Both the position numbers and the translations under genes were made by a program. Positions 60,516-64,000 of a DNA stretch of 64,000 nt are shown one piece after another; within the stretch, counting starts at the first letter, position 1, and every line of letters begins with the position of its first letter. This stretch comes from Flavobacterium psychrotolerans (GTDB taxonomy: Bacteria; Bacteroidota; Bacteroidia; Flavobacteriales; Flavobacteriaceae). The notes beneath the pieces are model-generated. The model did no database searches. It saw only the letters and a list, made by a program, of their open reading frames with translations, and had not been told where the DNA came from. The stretch is taken from assembly GCF_003097635.1 (NCBI RefSeq), contig NZ_QCZI01000003.1, positions 124,001-188,000 of the forward strand, in the 5' to 3' direction.

Positions 60516-61646
60516 CTATTTTAAAAACTCTAAAACGCTTTCTGTTATAAATTGAATTTGTTCGTCATCTAATTCGGTGTGCATTGGTAAAGAAAGTACT
60601 TCTTCTACCAATTGATTCGTTACCGGAAAATCACTTTCTTTGTAACGGGCATCCAAATAGGCTTTTTGTGAATGCAGCGGAATTGGATAATAAATCGCGC
60701 AAGGAATGCCTTTATCCAACAAATGTTGCATCAATCCATCTCTGTCGGCATCGATAATTCGCAACGTATATTGATGAAAAACATGATCGTCTCCGTTTAA
60801 ATCAAAATCTGGAATTACAATTTTTGAATGTCCGTTAAAAGCAGCATTGTATTTTTTTGCTGCTTCACGACGGGCATGGTTGTATTCATCTAATAAAGGC
60901 AATTTGGCATTTAAAACTGCCGCCTGAATGCTATCCAACCGAGAATTCACGCCCACCACATCATGATGATATCTCACATACATGCCGTGATTGACTATTC
61001 CACGAAGTTTATGGGCCAAATCGTTATCATTAGTAAAAATAGCACCGCCATCCCCATAACATCCTAAATTTTTAGAAGGGAAAAAAGAGGTGGCTCCAAC
61101 ATGACCAATGGTTCCTGCTTTCTTTTTGCTTCCGTCCGAAAATTTGCAATAGGCTCCGATTGCTTGTGCATTGTCTTCAATAACGTATAGATTATATTCT
61201 TTCGCCAATTGCATAATCGCTTCCATATTTGCGGCACGCCCAAATAAATGAACAGGAACAATCGCTCTGGTTTTTGGGGTAATTGCTTTTTTAATTCCTT
61301 CAATCGAAATGTTCATATTGACCAAATCTACATCCACCAAAACAGGAGTCAGTTGTAATAAGGCAATCACTTCAACGGTTGCAGCAAAGGTAAAATCGGC
61401 AGTAATCACTTCGTCACCTGGCTTTAAATCCAATCCCATCATCGCAATTTGCAAGGCATCAGTTCCGTTTGCGCAAGGAATAACATGTTTCACATCGAGA
61501 TATTCTTCCAGATTTTTTTGAAATTGATGAACATGCGGCCCGTTAATATACGTGTTAGTTTCTAAAACTTCTTGAATAGAGGCATTTACGGTGTCTTTTA
61601 TTTTATCATATTGACTTTTGAGGTCAACCATCTGAATTTTTTTCAT
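60516..61646 (-). CDS. DegT/DnrJ/EryC1/StrS-family sugar aminotransferase
   Basis: A 376-residue PLP enzyme. The cofactor Lys is in SFFPSKNLGCYGDGGAIFTN; VIEDNAQAIGAYCKFSDG and GVNSRLDSIQAAVLNAKL are family motifs. Members transaminate keto-sugar nucleotides to amino-sugars used in O-antigen, capsule or glycoprotein glycans. Its substrate cannot be read from sequence. It heads the galE operon. The minus-strand box TAATTTTG (61669-61676) lies 22 bp before its ATG. Confidence 0.92.
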   Translation of the reverse strand: MKKIQMVDLKSQYDKIKDTVNASIQEVLETNTYINGPHVHQFQKNLEEYLDVKHVIPCANGTDALQIAMMGLDLKPGDEVITADFTFAATVEVIALLQLTPVLVDVDLVNMNISIEGIKKAITPKTRAIVPVHLFGRAANMEAIMQLAKEYNLYVIEDNAQAIGAYCKFSDGSKKKAGTIGHVGATSFFPSKNLGCYGDGGAIFTNDNDLAHKLRGIVNHGMYVRYHHDVVGVNSRLDSIQAAVLNAKLPLLDEYNHARREAAKKYNAAFNGHSKIVIPDFDLNGDDHVFHQYTLRIIDADRDGLMQHLLDKGIPCAIYYPIPLHSQKAYLDARYKESDFPVTNQLVEEVLSLPMHTELDDEQIQFITESVLEFLK

Positions 61647-61668
61647 CTGCTTATAAATTATATGCTAG

Positions 61669-61676
61669 CAAAATTA
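61669..61676 (-). promoter_or_regulatory. -7 box of the aminotransferase-galE operon
   Basis: Reads TAATTTTG on the minus strand, a consensus match 22 bp before the start codon at 61646. Confidence 0.6.
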
Positions 61677-61745
61677 CTAATTTAATGACGGACAACAATG
61701 GAAATTCTGCAAAGTGATGTATTTTAGCAGCACAATTTACAAACT

Positions 61746-62990
61746 ATGTTTTTTCTATACAATTTATTGCTGATTTTTGCTGGTTTTTTAATAAAAATCA
61801 TAGCGTTATTCAGTCCAAAAGTAAAGCTTTTTGTTGATGGTCGAAAAACGGTTTTTAGCACTTTGTCCGACAAAATTAAAGCTTCTGACAAAACGATTTG
61901 GTTTCACGCTGCTTCTTTAGGCGAATACGAACAAGGCTTGCCTGTTCTGGAAAAAATGAAAAGTCAATTTCCAAATCATAAAATCGTATTGACTTTCTTC
62001 TCGCCTTCGGGCTATGAAGTACGAAAAAACAATGCCATTGCAGATGTTACGGTTTATTTGCCTTTGGACTCCAAAAGCAATGTTCGGCAATTCATGAAAA
62101 TCGTTCGTCCTGATATGGCTTTCTTCATTAAATATGAATATTGGCCGAATTATCTGAATGAGTTAAAAAAGCACCAAATCCCAACCTACTTGATTTCGGG
62201 CATTTTCAGAGAGAATCAGTTATTCTTTAAATGGTATGGCAGTTTTTACAGAAAGGCATTGAATACTTTCGAACATTTCTTTGTTCAAAATTCAAAATCA
62301 AAAGAACTTTTATTGCAATTAGGCAAAACGAATGTCTCGGTTTCTGGCGATACCCGTTTTGATCGTGTGGCAGCCATTTTACAAAAAGACAATTCTTTGG
62401 ATTTTATTTCGGATTTCAAAAATAATCAATTGACTGTTGTCGTGGGAAGTTCGTGGCCAAAAGACGAACATTTATTAGTCGATTTTATCAATTCGACCAA
62501 ACATCCTGTAAAATTTATAATTGCACCCCACAATATCAAATCGGAGCAAATTCAAGAATTAAAAAACAACATTTCTAAAAAGACGGTTCTGTTTTCTGAA
62601 AAAGAAAACAAAAATTTATCGGATTTTGATGTTTTTATCATCGACACTGTTGGGATTTTGACTAAAATTTACAGCTATGCTGACATCGCTTATGTTGGCG
62701 GAGGTTTTGGGAATCCGGGCGTTCATAATATTTTAGAGCCGGCCACTTTTGGCGTTCCAATTGTTATTGGCCCGAATTTCTCGCATTTTGCAGAAGCGAC
62801 TGCATTAGTAAATATGGAAGGCTGTGTTTCCGTTTCGAATCAAAATGAATTGAACGACACTTTTGAAAACCTAATTGCAAATGAGGACATTCGTCACGAA
62901 AAAGGACATATTTGTAGCACTTTTGTGGAAATGAATAAGGGGGCTACTGATGTTATTTTAAGACATATACTTAACGAAAACTTAAATTGA
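61746..62990 (+). CDS. waaA: 3-deoxy-D-manno-octulosonic acid transferase
   Basis: A 414-residue GT-B glycosyltransferase that adds Kdo to the lipid A precursor at the inner membrane. One N-terminal anchor helix (about 1-20), then IWFHAASLGEYEQGLPVLEK (family motif with the Glu base), FFIKYEYWPNYLNELK, and DIAYVGGGFGNPGVHNILEP near the C-terminus (GGGFxxxGxHNxLEP signature). It is divergent from the aminotransferase gene. The next gene starts 49 bp downstream. Confidence 0.93.
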   Translation: MFFLYNLLLIFAGFLIKIIALFSPKVKLFVDGRKTVFSTLSDKIKASDKTIWFHAASLGEYEQGLPVLEKMKSQFPNHKIVLTFFSPSGYEVRKNNAIADVTVYLPLDSKSNVRQFMKIVRPDMAFFIKYEYWPNYLNELKKHQIPTYLISGIFRENQLFFKWYGSFYRKALNTFEHFFVQNSKSKELLLQLGKTNVSVSGDTRFDRVAAILQKDNSLDFISDFKNNQLTVVVGSSWPKDEHLLVDFINSTKHPVKFIIAPHNIKSEQIQELKNNISKKTVLFSEKENKNLSDFDVFIIDTVGILTKIYSYADIAYVGGGFGNPGVHNILEPATFGVPIVIGPNFSHFAEATALVNMEGCVSVSNQNELNDTFENLIANEDIRHEKGHICSTFVEMNKGATDVILRHILNENLN

Positions 62991-63039
62991 TTTCAAAAAA
63001 TCAAAAATCTTACATTGCACAATCAATAAAATACCACCT

Positions 63040-64000
63040 ATGAAATTTTTAAAAATATTCTTATTCCTATTTATCATTCAGACCCAAGCCCAGCAAGGCG
63101 GCATGTGGATTCCATCGCTTTTGCAAGGAATGAACGAAAAAGAAATGAAAAGTCTGGGCATGAAAATGTCGGCTTCAGACATTTATGATGTAAACAAATC
63201 CAGTTTGAAAGATGCAGTTCCCCATTTTAATGGCGGTTGTACCTCGGAAGTGATTTCCCCAAAAGGACTATTATTGACCAATCATCATTGCGGTTTTGAT
63301 GCCATTCAAACGCATTCATCTGTTGAACATGATTACCTGACCAATGGTTTTTGGGCCTATAAAATGGAGGACGAATTGCCAAATGAAGACCTAGAAGTCA
63401 CCTTTATTGTAAAAATTGAAGATGTAACGGCTAAGGTTTTAGATGGTGTTGCAGCTTTAGGTACTGAGGTTGAAAAACAGAATAAAATTCAAGAAAATAT
63501 TTCAATTTTAGGCACTTCTATACCGAAAGAAAGCGGGCAAGAGAATAAAATTAAAACTTTTTATGAAGGCAACCAGTACATGCTTTTTGTGACGGAAACG
63601 TTTAAGGATGTGCGTTTGGTGGGTACACCGCCTAGTTCCATTGGAAAATTTGGTTCGGATACTGACAATTGGGTTTGGCCACGCCATACTGGAGATTTTT
63701 CGTTGTTTCGGATTTACGCCGATAGGAATAATCGCCCCGCAACCTATTCAAAAGATAACGTTCCTTATACCCCAAAACATTTTTTACCAATTTCGTTAGA
63801 CGGAGTTCAGGAAGATGATTTTACCTTAGTATTTGGATATCCGGGAAAGACAACCGAATATTTACCTGCCGTTGCCATTGAACAAATTATTAATGAATTG
63901 AATCCCGCCAAAATTGAAATTCGGGAAAAAGCTTTAAAAGTTGCTGATGGTTTTATGAGAAAGGACAATGCTGTGAAAATTCAATATGCTTCAAAATATG
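63040..64000 (+). CDS. S46-family dipeptidyl-peptidase (5' part, runs off window)
   Basis: Open frame from ATG 63040 to the right edge (320 codons). Signal peptide (1-18, ending TQAQ), then QGGMWIPSLL, the S46 start of the mature enzyme. The catalytic His lies in LLLTNHHCGFDAIQ and the Asp in SDTDNWVWPRHTGDFSLFRI. The nucleophile Ser is outside the window. S46 enzymes (DPP7, DPP11) release dipeptides from peptides in the periplasm; which subtype depends on a residue downstream. Confidence 0.9.
   Translation, partial: MKFLKIFLFLFIIQTQAQQGGMWIPSLLQGMNEKEMKSLGMKMSASDIYDVNKSSLKDAVPHFNGGCTSEVISPKGLLLTNHHCGFDAIQTHSSVEHDYLTNGFWAYKMEDELPNEDLEVTFIVKIEDVTAKVLDGVAALGTEVEKQNKIQENISILGTSIPKESGQENKIKTFYEGNQYMLFVTETFKDVRLVGTPPSSIGKFGSDTDNWVWPRHTGDFSLFRIYADRNNRPATYSKDNVPYTPKHFLPISLDGVQEDDFTLVFGYPGKTTEYLPAVAIEQIINELNPAKIEIREKALKVADGFMRKDNAVKIQYASKY

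Overview
The window is chromosomal DNA from a member of the Bacteroidota, almost certainly Flavobacterium or a close relative. The base composition is AT-rich. Many promoters carry the TAnnTTTG -7 box typical of this phylum. The gene set includes gliding and type IX secretion factors (gldB, gldC, porT), a TamL-like outer-membrane assembly lipoprotein, TonB-dependent and CarboxypepD_reg-like envelope proteins, and Flavobacteriia-type neighbourhoods (ftsX-DUF3098-uppP-truB, pyrH-frr, asnS-rpoN, ubiE-porT-trmH-tamL-fbaA-accD). I see no tRNA, rRNA, CRISPR array, phage or insertion sequence.

Layout: 0-5.1 kb holds gldC-gldB, nadE, a NarL-type regulator and dnaG. 5.2-7.6 kb is an ECF sigma operon with a probable anti-sigma factor and an outer-membrane protein. 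7.7-12.5 kb has a polyprenyl synthase, two tandem paralogous lipoproteins, rlmN and an O-methyltransferase. 12.5-15.8 kb is a leftward run of three CarboxypepD_reg-like secreted paralogues, a tatA-like gene and a PAP2 phosphatase. 15.9-22 kb carries pepE, a small E-set protein, DUF423, DUF3108, a saccharopine dehydrogenase homologue with an Lrp regulator, and a membrane zinc peptidase. 22.1-28.6 kb has leuS, a ModE-like regulator and a TonB receptor. 28.7-36.2 kb is mostly housekeeping. 36.3-42.8 kb has two near-duplicate CPA2 antiporters flanking an SMR exporter and a LytS/LytTR pair. 42.9-50.5 kb has an MMPL transporter, asnS, rpoN, a membrane protein, an outer-membrane barrel and folA. 50.5-52.2 kb is a decaying tandem triplication of a small membrane-protein gene. 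52.2-59.2 kb runs from ubiE to accD. 59.4-64 kb has sugar-nucleotide and Kdo genes and the start of an S46 peptidase.

Much of the window serves the cell envelope: undecaprenyl phosphate recycling, Kdo transfer, sugar nucleotides, outer-membrane assembly, T9SS and gliding, and ion and drug export. Menaquinone synthesis is represented by the polyprenyl synthase and UbiE/MenG.

The most interesting non-genic material is: a dispersed intergenic repeat (four copies) with conserved ends around a hairpin whose stem differs between copies; a perfect palindrome over the likely start site of the ModE-like gene, with an imperfect copy before the neighbouring TonB receptor; a 27-nt leader element shared by leuS and pyrH (25 of 27 positions); short-period word arrays, two of which are translated inside genes; and the triplicated locus at 50.5-52.2 kb with a candidate micro-ORF. 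Two zinc-ribbon proteins here, DnaG and AccD, have lost their metal ligands.
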